Shown here: positions 1 through 8,992 of the stretch, in pieces
Layout: the number at the start of each line of letters is the position of its first letter
How positions within the stretch are numbered: position 1 is the first letter of the stretch
Source of the DNA: DTU013 sp964512095
GTDB taxonomy: Bacteria; Bacillota; Clostridia; Acetivibrionales; DTU013
Length of the DNA: 64,000 nucleotides
NCBI GenBank assembly: GCA_964512095.1
Contig: CAZEIH010000017.1
Location: forward strand, 1 to 64,000
Direction: 5' to 3'
Translations under genes and position numbers: made by a program
The notes under the pieces: model-generated
Databases searched by the model: none
What the model saw: the letters and a program-made list of their open reading frames with translations, nothing else
What the model was told of the DNA's origin: nothing

Positions 1-55
1 CAGGTTATAGATATAATTGTCATGTTCATAATTCAAATAGAAAGGTGCGAATGAA

Positions 56-190
56 ATGTCCACACAAATTTATTACTTTATAGGTATCCTTGCAGTATTC
101 GGTATTGTTGCTCTTATAATGAGCATTTCAGTTAAGAATTATAACAAAAGAATGGCGGCACAGAAATCCAAAAGACCCCGTCGCAGATAG
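56..190 (+). CDS. small membrane protein of unknown function
   Basis: A 44-residue reading frame starting at the ATG at 56, with an AAAGGTG ribosome site eight bases upstream. Residues 6 to 25 are a single hydrophobic membrane segment (FIGILAVFGIVALIMS), followed by a strongly basic tail ending PRRR, so the tail should lie in the cytoplasm. It is followed directly by a good intrinsic terminator, which supports a real transcribed gene. I do not recognise a family. Single-span basic-tailed peptides of this size are common and mostly uncharacterised in Clostridia. The upstream gene or promoter lies outside the window. Confidence 0.55.
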   Translation: MSTQIYYFIGILAVFGIVALIMSISVKNYNKRMAAQKSKRPRRR

Positions 191-211
191 CAATAGGATA
201 ACAATTGATAT

Positions 212-244
212 AAAAAGCAGCTACTTAAAGAAGCTGCTTTTTTT
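212..244 (+). terminator. intrinsic terminator after the small membrane protein
   Basis: An 11-bp perfect stem (212-222 with 232-242), nine-base loop and a run of T on the plus strand. It begins 21 bases after the stop codon of the upstream small gene. A-tracts on the left arm mean it could also work on the minus strand for the dehydratase activator gene, although that gene ends about 125 bases away. Confidence 0.8.
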
Positions 245-367
245 CAAACTTTGCTTCCCGCACAAATAATGGATTTGAGCTAACACCCATCCTGCAGGGA
301 TGGAATGATGAAATAAACGCTGCATGTATATAAATCACATACGTGGACCAATAACACAAGCAGTCTC

Positions 368-3300
368 CTAAGCCTGTTCCTGCCGGTAACCTGTTGCTGC
401 TTTTCCTTTAGCTTGTGCGATACCCCTAACTCCCTCGCTAATTCCATCTCCTGCAGCATCTCTATTCACCCCGACTGATTCATCACACTCCGAAACAGTC
501 TCTGCCTCCATATTCCTAAATGCAGAAGCAAGCATCAGCTTAATCCTGTTTAGCTGGTTTACCTCACTGGCACCGGGGTCATAGTCCACTGGTACAATAT
601 TTGCATTGGGGAATTTCTTCTTCAGTACCTTTATCATTCCCTTGCCCGTAACATGGTTGGGCAGGCAGGCAAAGGGCTGCATACAAACAATGTTGGCAGC
701 ACCCTCCTCGATTAGCTCAATCATCTCAGCAGTCAGGAACCACCCCTCACCGGTGCAGTTCCCCAGTGAAAGTACATCAGAAGCCTTCTTTGCAAGCTTA
801 AATATCGACGAAGGCGAATCAAACCGTTTACTGGCAGCAAGCACACGCTTCATATACCATCTGTAATACTCAATGCCCAATATAGCCAGGTTATTGGCAA
901 GCTTAACAATAAAGCTCTCAGCCAAGTATCTTCGTTTAAAATTGGCTCCAAAAGCACAGTAGAGGAAAAAGTCGATTAGGTCAGGCATTACAGCCTCAGC
1001 ACCCTCATTTTCAATAACATCCACCACATCATTATTAGCTGTTGGATGGAACTTCACAAGAATCTCTCCAACAAGACCAACCCTCGGCTTTCGAACGTCC
1101 ACCAGTTCAAGAGCATCAAAGTCCCGGACAATCTGTCTAATGTTCCGTCTAAAGGTACTGTGCTTACCGCTTCTAACAGACTCCTTACAACGCTCCACCC
1201 AGCTGTCATAAAGTAGATTAGCCGACCCCTTTATTTTTTCATAGGGCCTCACTCTATAAAGGACCCGCATCAATAAATCGCCGTATACCAAAGCAATCAG
1301 CGACTTATTCAACATACTCCTGGTTATCTTGAAGCCTGGATTACTCTCCATTCCCAGCGCATTAAGGGAAATTACAGGAATATTCGCAAAGCCTGCGTCC
1401 TTCAGAGCCTTTCTAATGAAGCCAATATAATTCGTAGCCCTACAACCGCCTCCGGTTTGAGAAATAATCACAGAAACATTATCCAAATCATAACGGCCGG
1501 ATTTAAGCGCCTCCACAAGCTGACCTGTTGTAAGTATGGAGGGATAGCAGGCATCATTATTAACATACTTTAAGCCCTCGTCAACAGCGCCCCTGTCAAC
1601 AGATGGCAGTATCTCTAAATTGTACCCGGCTTCACGAAATGCTGTCTCGACAAACTGAAAATGTATGGGAGACATCTGGGGTGACAATATTGTATGCCTA
1701 CCTCGCATTTCCTCAGTAAAAGGCACCTTAGTAAAGCTGTAAACACTATCAGTACGCTCAAAACAGTTCCTATCCCTCTCCTCCATAGCTGCCTTCAGCG
1801 AACGCAGCCTAATCCTTGCAGCTCCAAGGTTGTTAATCTCATCAATTTTGAGAACCGTATATATCTTTCCGGATTCATGAAGAATCTCCTGTACCTGATC
1901 CGTCGTTACCGCATCAAGGCCACAGCCAAAGGAATTAAGCTGGACAAGTTCCAAATAATCTTTCGTACTAACAAATGTTGCGGCTGCGTAAAGTCTAGTA
2001 TGGTACATCCACTGGTCAACAATACGTAAAGGCCTCACCGTATTTGCCAGATGTGAAACAGAATCCTCAGTAAGCACAGCCATTCCAAATTCGGTAATCA
2101 GGTTTGGAAGACCGTGGTTTATCTCAGGGTCAATGTGATAAGGCCTTCCAGCCAGTACAATACCCTTTCCCCCGGTTTTCGCCAGCTGCGTCAGTACTTC
2201 CTCACCCTTCATCCTAATTGCTGCCTTAAACCGCTCATCTTCCTCCCAGGCCTTTTTTACTGCAGATTTCACTTCACCCTTCGTCAAACCAAAGCCCTTT
2301 AGCTCCTCATACAGTCTGTCTGCCAAACGCTCCTTGTTATAATACGGTAAAAAGGGGTTCATAAAATTAATATTATTTTCCTCAAGCGCCTCCACATTTG
2401 TCTTAATTACTTCAGAATAGGAGGTTACAATTGGGCAGTTAAAATAATTATCAGCCTTATCATCCTCTTTCTTCTCATAAGGCAAGCATGGATAAAAGAT
2501 ATTCTTAACTCCACTTTTTATAAGGCTCATAATATGTCCGTGAACGAGCTTTGCTGGATAACACACTGACTCGGAGGGCATCGTTTCTATACCCATCTCA
2601 TAAATCTTTCTGTTTGATCTAGGCGAAAGCACCACTCTAAACTTCAACTGGGTAAAAAACGTATGCCAGAATGGGTAATTTTCATAAATATTCAAAACCC
2701 TAGGTATCCCTATAACACCGCGGACAGCAGCTTTCTCATCCAATGACTTATAAGAGCCCAGTAGCCTGTATTTATAATCAAAAAGATTAGGCGGAGCATC
2801 CTCCTTGCGAATCTCGCCTCCGGCACCTCTCTCACAACGGTTACCCGATACAAACACCCTGCCATCAGTAAAATTGTTAATCGTCAGCAGACAACTATTG
2901 CTGCATTTACCACAGCGTTGCAGTGTAATCTCCGTCTGGAAGCTCTCCAGCTCGTTAACACTCATGATGCCGCTACTTTCCCCTTCTACACTGCGCTCCA
3001 GTGCTATAAGCGCCGCACCATATGCCCCCATAATGCCAGCTATATCAGGCCTGACGGCCTCTCTCCCGGAAATCAGTTCAAAGCTCCTCAACACAGCAGC
3101 ATTGTAAAACGTGCCACCCTGTACAACTATTTTTTTGCCAAGCTCCTTTGGATCCCTTATTTTAATAACCTTCATCAGAGCATTCTTTATTACTGAATAA
3201 GACAAGCCTGACGAAATATCTCCAACAGTGGCCCCTTCCTTCTGGGCCTGCTTAACTCTAGAATTTATAAAAACAGTACATCTTGAGCCAAGATCCACAG

Positions 3301-4729
3301 GGTTTTTCGCCAGAAGTGCTTCCTTTGCAAAAGCCTCAACCTCCATATTCAGGGAGTAAGCAAAGGTCTCGATAAATGATCCGCAACCAGATGAACACGC
3401 TTCATTAAGCATAATATTGTCGATTACACCATTCTTCACCTGCATACACTTCATATCCTGGCCGCCAATATCCAATATAAAATCAACACCAGGCAAAAAA
3501 TGCTCTGCCGCCTTATAATGCGCAATTGTCTCTATCTCACCCAAATCCACATTTAGGGCAGCTTTAATCAGGCCTTCTCCATAACCTGTTACTGTCGAAT
3601 TGGCAATATAGGTATCCGAAGGCATTTTTGCATACAGCTTTTTCATTTCCTTTATAACAGATTTAAGCGGGCTACCTTTATTGCTACCATAGTGGTAATA
3701 CAGCAAAGCCCCCTCAATATCCGTCAGTGCAAGCTTCGTAGTAGTTGAACCTGCATCAATACCAAGATAGCATGGCCCGTGATGTGAATCCAGAGGCCTT
3801 CTCTTTACAGTATGCCTGGAATGCCTTCGATTAAATTCGCCAAGCTGAATTTCATCTTCAAAAAGGGGACTAAGCCTTGCAACCTCTTTTACATCCGCCT
3901 CATTAATCGCTGGAAGCCTACTTCGCAATGCCCTAAAGCTAATTGGCTTCATCTGTTTAGATGACAAGGCGGCGCCTGTTGCCACAAAAAGCTGGGAATT
4001 TTCCGGGAACAGTACCTGGTCATCCACCAATCCCAGTGTCTCCACAAATCTCATTCTAAGCTCTGGGAGAAAATACAGCGGACCACCAAGAAAGGCCACA
4101 TTACCCCTGATAGGCCTGCCACAAGCCAAGCCGCTTATGGTCTGATTGACTACAGACTGAAAAACCGACGCAGCAATATCCTCCTTAGCTGCTCCTTCGT
4201 TCAAAAGCGGCTGGATATCCGTCTTAGCAAAAACACCGCACCTAGCAGCAATGGGATATATTACCTTGTAACCTTGGGCAAGCTTATTAAGTCCAGTAGC
4301 ATCAGTCTGTAGCAAGGATGCCATCTGGTCAATAAATGCTCCTGTACCGCCGGCACAGGTTCCATTCATACGCTGCTCTATACTCCCACCAAAAAAAGTT
4401 ATCTTAGCATCCTCGCCACCAAGCTCAATAGCCACATCGGTCTGAGGAATTATTTTCTCAATAGCACCGGTAGCTGCAACTACCTCCTGCTCAAAAGGAA
4501 GACCAAGCCATTGGGCTACAGAAATGCCTCCTGAACCAGTAAGAGTCACTGTCAGGTCGTCCTCCTCAAACATGGCACAGGTATCATCAACCAGGCTGTA
4601 TATAGTATTTCTGATATCCGAAAAATGCCTCTGATATTTGCTGTAAATCGACCTGTCGTTTGTATCAAGCACAACAAGCTTAACTGTTGTGGAGCCAACA
4701 TCTAGGCCCATGTGTAAAAGTCGTTTCAT
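368..4729 (-). CDS. 2-hydroxyacyl-CoA dehydratase activator-type fusion protein (two BadF/HgdC ATPase domains)
   Basis: A 1453-residue protein of the BadF/BadG/BcrA/HgdC family. Two ASKHA ATPase modules stand in tandem: the first has GLDVGSTT near residue 8, GGEDAK near 104 and NGTCAGGTG near 122; the second begins at GIDAGSTTTK near 325 and has GGQDMK and NEACSSGCGS. The Cys in each module matches the ligand of the interface [4Fe-4S] cluster in the archetypal activators. The C-terminal half resembles the DUF2229 and dehydratase-like regions found in the large clostridial fusions. Family members drive ATP-dependent electron transfer; the substrate of the large fusions is unknown. The start is taken at 4729 because GGGAG lies five bases upstream; an in-frame start at 4747 has no such site. 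No dehydratase alpha/beta genes are adjacent. Confidence 0.85.
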   Translation of the reverse strand: MKRLLHMGLDVGSTTVKLVVLDTNDRSIYSKYQRHFSDIRNTIYSLVDDTCAMFEEDDLTVTLTGSGGISVAQWLGLPFEQEVVAATGAIEKIIPQTDVAIELGGEDAKITFFGGSIEQRMNGTCAGGTGAFIDQMASLLQTDATGLNKLAQGYKVIYPIAARCGVFAKTDIQPLLNEGAAKEDIAASVFQSVVNQTISGLACGRPIRGNVAFLGGPLYFLPELRMRFVETLGLVDDQVLFPENSQLFVATGAALSSKQMKPISFRALRSRLPAINEADVKEVARLSPLFEDEIQLGEFNRRHSRHTVKRRPLDSHHGPCYLGIDAGSTTTKLALTDIEGALLYYHYGSNKGSPLKSVIKEMKKLYAKMPSDTYIANSTVTGYGEGLIKAALNVDLGEIETIAHYKAAEHFLPGVDFILDIGGQDMKCMQVKNGVIDNIMLNEACSSGCGSFIETFAYSLNMEVEAFAKEALLAKNPVDLGSRCTVFINSRVKQAQKEGATVGDISSGLSYSVIKNALMKVIKIRDPKELGKKIVVQGGTFYNAAVLRSFELISGREAVRPDIAGIMGAYGAALIALERSVEGESSGIMSVNELESFQTEITLQRCGKCSNSCLLTINNFTDGRVFVSGNRCERGAGGEIRKEDAPPNLFDYKYRLLGSYKSLDEKAAVRGVIGIPRVLNIYENYPFWHTFFTQLKFRVVLSPRSNRKIYEMGIETMPSESVCYPAKLVHGHIMSLIKSGVKNIFYPCLPYEKKEDDKADNYFNCPIVTSYSEVIKTNVEALEENNINFMNPFLPYYNKERLADRLYEELKGFGLTKGEVKSAVKKAWEEDERFKAAIRMKGEEVLTQLAKTGGKGIVLAGRPYHIDPEINHGLPNLITEFGMAVLTEDSVSHLANTVRPLRIVDQWMYHTRLYAAATFVSTKDYLELVQLNSFGCGLDAVTTDQVQEILHESGKIYTVLKIDEINNLGAARIRLRSLKAAMEERDRNCFERTDSVYSFTKVPFTEEMRGRHTILSPQMSPIHFQFVETAFREAGYNLEILPSVDRGAVDEGLKYVNNDACYPSILTTGQLVEALKSGRYDLDNVSVIISQTGGGCRATNYIGFIRKALKDAGFANIPVISLNALGMESNPGFKITRSMLNKSLIALVYGDLLMRVLYRVRPYEKIKGSANLLYDSWVERCKESVRSGKHSTFRRNIRQIVRDFDALELVDVRKPRVGLVGEILVKFHPTANNDVVDVIENEGAEAVMPDLIDFFLYCAFGANFKRRYLAESFIVKLANNLAILGIEYYRWYMKRVLAASKRFDSPSSIFKLAKKASDVLSLGNCTGEGWFLTAEMIELIEEGAANIVCMQPFACLPNHVTGKGMIKVLKKKFPNANIVPVDYDPGASEVNQLNRIKLMLASAFRNMEAETVSECDESVGVNRDAAGDGISEGVRGIAQAKGKAATGYRQEQA

Positions 4730-4861
4730 TATAACTCCCAAAATCATCTAATATTATATTCTTAATCACATAAGAACAATACGAATTTGTTGACAACTTG
4801 TTTTATTTTATAAATTCTTATATCTATGTTCCGACATTATATTAGCACATTTTTGCCCGAA

Positions 4862-4895
4862 ACGAAACAAAAGCATCAATCCAATATTGATGCTT
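4862..4895 (-). terminator. intrinsic terminator downstream of lepB
   Basis: A perfect 10-bp stem (4871-4880 with 4886-4895), five-base loop, followed on the minus strand by TTGTTTCGTTT. It lies about 43 bases after the lepB stop codon and before the dehydratase activator gene, so it probably ends the hisS-aspS-lepB transcription unit. Confidence 0.75.
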
Positions 4896-4937
4896 CATAA
4901 GTTGTAGCCGTTAAAATCCATCCTTTGCTAGAAATAA

Positions 4938-5492
4938 CTAATCCATAATGCCAAACCTGCTAAATGGAAAAACTCTGAATATAGCCCGGCCAGTTATCCA
5001 TTCCTCCTCAATTGGGCCAAACTCCGTACTGTCATGACTGTAGGGCCTGTTGTCGCCAAGAATATAGACCATGCCCTCTGGCACTGTAAGGTCTGTATGT
5101 TCGCTTATAAGCCCCTGGGGTGTTTCCGGCTCCTCAGGCAAGCCAATCAATGAAAGCTCTCCATTTACATAAACCTTGCCCTCCTTGACCTCCAGCCTAT
5201 CACCCTCAACTGCAATAAGTCTCTTAATAAGGAGTATATCAGCATCAGGCGACTTAAAAACTATAATATCACCTCTATTTAGCCAACCAAAGCGGCATCC
5301 CAGCTTCTCCACAAACAAATTGTCTCCATCTGTCAACGTGGGCTCCATAGATATATCATGCACAACGGTTCTCTGAACCACAAAAGTAGCAATTAGCACC
5401 CCCACAACAACTGCAACTAAAATATGAAGAAACCAATCCAGCACTTCGTTCTTCTTTTTCTTATTTTCCTGCTTCGTAACACTCTCCTCCAA
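4938..5492 (-). CDS. lepB: signal peptidase I (S26 family)
   Basis: A 184-residue membrane-anchored type I signal peptidase, which removes Sec signal peptides outside the membrane. The N-terminus is charged, then one membrane span (about residues 22-43). The catalytic serine is in ISMEPTL (about 48), the general-base lysine in LIKRLIAVEGD (about 90), and the family box GDNRPYSHDSTEFG is near 148. Length is typical for Gram-positive SipS-type enzymes. It is the last gene after hisS and aspS and is followed by a terminator. The start is uncertain: 5492 is a TTG with GGAGG overlapping rather than preceding it, and no better in-frame start is visible before the membrane segment. Confidence 0.9.
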   Translation of the reverse strand: MEESVTKQENKKKKNEVLDWFLHILVAVVVGVLIATFVVQRTVVHDISMEPTLTDGDNLFVEKLGCRFGWLNRGDIIVFKSPDADILLIKRLIAVEGDRLEVKEGKVYVNGELSLIGLPEEPETPQGLISEHTDLTVPEGMVYILGDNRPYSHDSTEFGPIEEEWITGRAIFRVFPFSRFGIMD

Positions 5493-5558
5493 TCCCTCGA
5501 ACCCCAGGGACCACCAAGCTAGCCTCTTCCACCAGGCTTTGCTTGTCCCATACTTCGC

Positions 5559-7337
5559 TTACTCAACCACCTTCAGGTGTAGCTCCTTCAGCTGTTTCTC
5601 ATCTACAACATCCGGCGCATTAGTCATCAGGTCCGAAGCATTTTGGACCTTCGGGAAGGCAATAACATCCTTAATGCTACTTTTGCCGGCCATTAGCATT
5701 ATCATCCTGTCCAGGCCATAGGCAATGCCACCATGAGGCGGCACACCATACTTAAATGCCTCCAGCAGGTAGCCAAACTTAGCCCAGGCTTCTTCCTCAG
5801 TAAAGCCCAGCAGCTTGAACATTTTAGTCTGCAGGTCCTGCATATGAATCCTGATGCTGCCTCCACCAAGCTCTGTGCCATTAAGTACGATATCGTAAGC
5901 CTTTGCACGAACCCTAGCTGGGTCACTTTCTAAATACTCCATATCCTCATCTATAGGTGAGGTAAATGGATGGTGCTTTGCAACCCAGCGCTCTTCTTCC
6001 TCATCATACTCAAGCAGTGGAAATTCGGTAACCCACAGAAATTTAAAATCTTTGTTATCTAAAATGTCAATTCTTTTAGCAATCTCGACTCTCAGCGCTC
6101 CAAGTGAATCCAAGACCACCTGGTCTTTGTCTGCAATAAAGCATATCAAGTCTCCTGGTTCAGCACCAGTCCTGTCAAGTAGAGCTTTCATTTCGTCCTC
6201 ATTGAAAAACTTTGCTATAGATGATCTTACCTCATTCTCCTCCACAACAATCCAGGCCATACCCTTAGCCCTGTATGTTTTTACGTATTCCACCAGACTA
6301 TCGATTTCCTTACGGCTGAACTTGCCACAGCCCTTGGCATTGATGGCACGCACACTGCCGCCCTTTACCACTGCATCTGCAAACACCTTGAAGCCTGACT
6401 GTGCAACCAAGTCAGAAACATTCACCAACTCCATGCCAAATCGCATATCCGGCTTATCTGAACCGAACCTGTCCATTGCCTCCCGATAGGGCATTCTAAG
6501 AAAAGGAGTCTCCAGGTCTACACCCAGTGCTTCCTTAAAGGCCTTCTTAATAAAACCCTCATTCAGAGTAATAATATCATCTACATTAACAAATGACATC
6601 TCAAGGTCAATCTGCGTAAACTCAGGCTGCCTGTCAGCTCTTAAATCTTCATCTCTAAAACATTTAACAATCTGTATGTATCTATCAAAGCCCGATACCA
6701 TAAGCAGCTGCTTGAATAGCTGAGGTGATTGAGGCAAGGCGTAAAATTTCCCCGGATGAACCCTGCTGGGCACAAGATAGTCTCTTGCCCCTTCCGGTGA
6801 GCTTTTAATCAGCATCGGTGTCTCTATTTCTAAAAATCCATGCTCATCAAAATAGTCCCTTGCAATCTTAGCCACTCTATGTCGCAGCATCAAACCTTCC
6901 TGTATATCAGGTCTTCTAAGATCAAGATACCTGTACTTGAGCTTCATCGCTTCATTAACCCCAGAATCTGCTTCTATATGCATCGGTGGTGTCTCTGAGC
7001 TGCTCAGGATCCTTAGCTCCAACGCATTAACCTCTATTTCACCTGTTTTCATAGTTGAATTAATAGCTTCAGAAGCCCTTGGCGCAACCTCGCCTACAAC
7101 AGCGAGTACATACTCGTTTCTAATGCTTTCAGCCTTATCAAAAACATCCTTATCCGTAAGATTGCTAAAAACTATCTGAAGTAAACCTGTTCGGTCCCTT
7201 AAATCCACAAAAATCAAGCTTCCAAGGTTCCTGCGTTTTTGAACCCATCCCATGACTGTTACCTTTTTCCCTATATCAGCTGCACTGAGCTCAGTACACC
7301 TATGAGTTCTCTTTAAACCGTAAATTGTCTCTCCCAT
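5559..7337 (-). CDS. aspS: aspartate--tRNA ligase
   Basis: 592 residues, full length for a bacterial AspRS. The N-terminal OB-fold anticodon domain begins VTVMGWVQKRRNLG. The class II core shows motif 2 (FRDEDLRADRQPEF, about 215-230) and motif 3 (GLDRMIMLMAG, about 530-540), with the bacterial GAD insertion domain between them. It charges tRNA-Asp (or tRNA-Asp/Asn in non-discriminating enzymes; this cannot be decided by eye). AGGTG lies seven bases before the ATG. It sits 85 bases after hisS in the same direction, the common hisS-aspS pair of Firmicutes, and upstream of lepB. Confidence 0.97.
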   Translation of the reverse strand: MGETIYGLKRTHRCTELSAADIGKKVTVMGWVQKRRNLGSLIFVDLRDRTGLLQIVFSNLTDKDVFDKAESIRNEYVLAVVGEVAPRASEAINSTMKTGEIEVNALELRILSSSETPPMHIEADSGVNEAMKLKYRYLDLRRPDIQEGLMLRHRVAKIARDYFDEHGFLEIETPMLIKSSPEGARDYLVPSRVHPGKFYALPQSPQLFKQLLMVSGFDRYIQIVKCFRDEDLRADRQPEFTQIDLEMSFVNVDDIITLNEGFIKKAFKEALGVDLETPFLRMPYREAMDRFGSDKPDMRFGMELVNVSDLVAQSGFKVFADAVVKGGSVRAINAKGCGKFSRKEIDSLVEYVKTYRAKGMAWIVVEENEVRSSIAKFFNEDEMKALLDRTGAEPGDLICFIADKDQVVLDSLGALRVEIAKRIDILDNKDFKFLWVTEFPLLEYDEEEERWVAKHHPFTSPIDEDMEYLESDPARVRAKAYDIVLNGTELGGGSIRIHMQDLQTKMFKLLGFTEEEAWAKFGYLLEAFKYGVPPHGGIAYGLDRMIMLMAGKSSIKDVIAFPKVQNASDLMTNAPDVVDEKQLKELHLKVVE

Positions 7338-7422
7338 AAGCTAACACCTATCCCTATCTGCGAGTATTCGCTAACTGTTTCATAATTTATGCGCCTGCCT
7401 AATATAAGCCTGTAGTCCGTAG

Positions 7423-8685
7423 CTATTTTGCTTGATTCTTCAGCCTGTCGACAATAGAATCCAGGCTCACATCTTTTTGGTCACCTGTCTTCATATCCTT
7501 CAAAACTCCCTTGCCGGCTTCAATCTCGTCATCACCAACTACAATAGTAAAAGAAAAACCCTTTTTGTCAGCATACTTCATCTGTGACTTAAGACTGCGT
7601 CCCATCAAGTCTGTCTCAGCCCTTACACCAAAACCCCTGAGCTTATAAACTAACTGCTGCGCGAAATCCAGCGCATTCTGACCAAGTACTGCAATATATA
7701 TATCCGGGGTAGGCGGCTCAGCAACCTCCACTCCCTGACTGTCAAGCTCCATGAGTAGTCTCTCAACCCCAAGGGCAAATCCAATACCCGGTGTAGGCGG
7801 ACCACCACACTCCTCCACCAGACCATCATATCTGCCTCCGCCACAAATCGTACCCTGTGAGCCTCCATTTTCCGAAACAAACTCAAAAACAGTCTTTGTA
7901 TAATAATCCAGCCCTCTAACTATATTAGGATCCAGGCTGTATTTGATTCCCAGATTGTCAAGTCCCGACCTCAACCCGTTAAAGTGGATACGACATTCAT
8001 CGCACAGGTTATCTACCAGAGTCGGTGCCCCTGGGATAAACCTATTGCAGCCCTCATTCTTGCAATCTATAATGCGTAACGGATTCTTTTCAAATCTGTT
8101 TTTACAATCATCACAAAAATTTGATAAATTAGGCCTAAAGTATTCCTTAAGCTTTTTATGATATGAGGACCTGCACGTTGGACATCCTATGCTGTTAATA
8201 TTTAAACCAGTTTGCTTCAGACCAAGCTTTTCGAAAAACATATACAGGATGCTGATGACCTCAACATCGATCTCCGGGCCAGCCGCTCCAAAGGCTTCTA
8301 CGCCGAATTGATGGAACTCCCTATAACGACCCTTTTGAACATTTTCATATCTGTAGGCCGTTATGTCATAATACAACTTAATAGGCATGGAAAGAGAAGA
8401 CATACCGTTCTCTATATAACTTCTGACAACTCCCGCTGTGCCTTCTGGTCTAAGAGTGATACTCCTACCGCCCTTATCGTAAAACGTATACATCTCCTTC
8501 TGGACAATGTCTGTAGTATCCCCAACACCCCTCTGAAATAGCTCTGTATGTTCAAATACAGGTATCCTTATTTCTTTATACCCAAAACTGTCACAGTGAT
8601 TTGCAAATGCATTACATACATATTGCCACTTGTGTATTTCCGAAGGAAGAATGTCTCGTGTTCCCTTTGGTGCCTGAATTTTCAT
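7423..8685 (-). CDS. hisS: histidine--tRNA ligase
   Basis: 420 residues, full length. It opens with the HisRS signature APKGTRDILP; motif 2 is around YRYENVQKGRYREFHQ (about 110-127), the histidine-specific motif GLDYYTKTVFEF is near 258, and the anticodon-binding domain occupies about 330-415. A cysteine-bearing insertion (CPTC, CDDC) lies in the middle, as in many Firmicutes HisRS. The start is the ATG at 8685 with AGGAGG five bases upstream, not the preceding in-frame GTG. It is the first gene of the hisS-aspS-lepB unit, with its own promoter and a hairpin leader. Confidence 0.97.
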   Translation of the reverse strand: MKIQAPKGTRDILPSEIHKWQYVCNAFANHCDSFGYKEIRIPVFEHTELFQRGVGDTTDIVQKEMYTFYDKGGRSITLRPEGTAGVVRSYIENGMSSLSMPIKLYYDITAYRYENVQKGRYREFHQFGVEAFGAAGPEIDVEVISILYMFFEKLGLKQTGLNINSIGCPTCRSSYHKKLKEYFRPNLSNFCDDCKNRFEKNPLRIIDCKNEGCNRFIPGAPTLVDNLCDECRIHFNGLRSGLDNLGIKYSLDPNIVRGLDYYTKTVFEFVSENGGSQGTICGGGRYDGLVEECGGPPTPGIGFALGVERLLMELDSQGVEVAEPPTPDIYIAVLGQNALDFAQQLVYKLRGFGVRAETDLMGRSLKSQMKYADKKGFSFTIVVGDDEIEAGKGVLKDMKTGDQKDVSLDSIVDRLKNQAK

Positions 8686-8730
8686 CACAACCTCCTGTTA
8701 TACAGCTATATTACCCTACTTCCCTTGAAT

Positions 8731-8770
8731 AAACAAAACTCTCGTCAGACTATCAAGTCAAGGACGAGAG
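8731..8770 (-). promoter_or_regulatory. terminator-like hairpin in the hisS leader
   Basis: On the minus strand an 8-bp perfect stem (8763-8770 with 8739-8746), 16-base loop, followed directly by TTTTGTTT. It begins about 10 bases after the -10 box, so it sits at the very 5' end of the hisS transcript, before the ribosome site. It could be an attenuator or a 5' stabilising structure. I saw no T-box specifier/antiterminator sequence. Confidence 0.6.
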
Positions 8771-8779
8771 GTTAACTAT

Positions 8780-8808
8780 ATTTTAATCACATTGGTTGCA
8801 GTTGTCAA
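8780..8808 (-). promoter_or_regulatory. sigma-A promoter for hisS
   Basis: On the minus strand: TTGACA (8803-8808), 17-base spacer, TAAAAT (8780-8785). A second TTGACA lies eight bases further upstream (8811-8816). Predicted start of transcription is about 8772. Confidence 0.8.
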
Positions 8809-8816
8809 TATGTCAA

Positions 8817-8992
8817 AAGTTTGGCTTACCCTTAACTCGACATCAGCTCACAAAAATAATTCGTCTTAGATGCAAAGGGTGCCTTGCACTTAGTGGCAAT
8901 TATTCATGACGTGCTCCCGCCACCTATATATGCTGGGGCGGTGAGCAATGCAGCTTAGAGGTGGAGGACTTCTTGTAAGCCATGCTAAAATG
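8817..8992. other. intergenic region between the SLH gene and the hisS promoter
   Basis: No coding sequence seen. It holds two hairpins: TGCAAGG/CTTTGCA around 8871-8888, and a GC-rich one around 8917-8941 (CCGCC/GGCGG extended by CC/GG with one bulged A). Neither is followed by a T-run on the minus strand, so neither is a convincing terminator for the SLH gene. Confidence 0.4.

Noticed and set aside
287..303. CCATCC/GGATGG hairpin downstream of the dehydratase activator
   Set aside because: Six base pairs with no T-run on the minus strand; not enough for a terminator call.
8686..8992. T-box leader for hisS
   Set aside because: No specifier loop, no antiterminator bulge consensus and only about 85 bases between promoter and gene.
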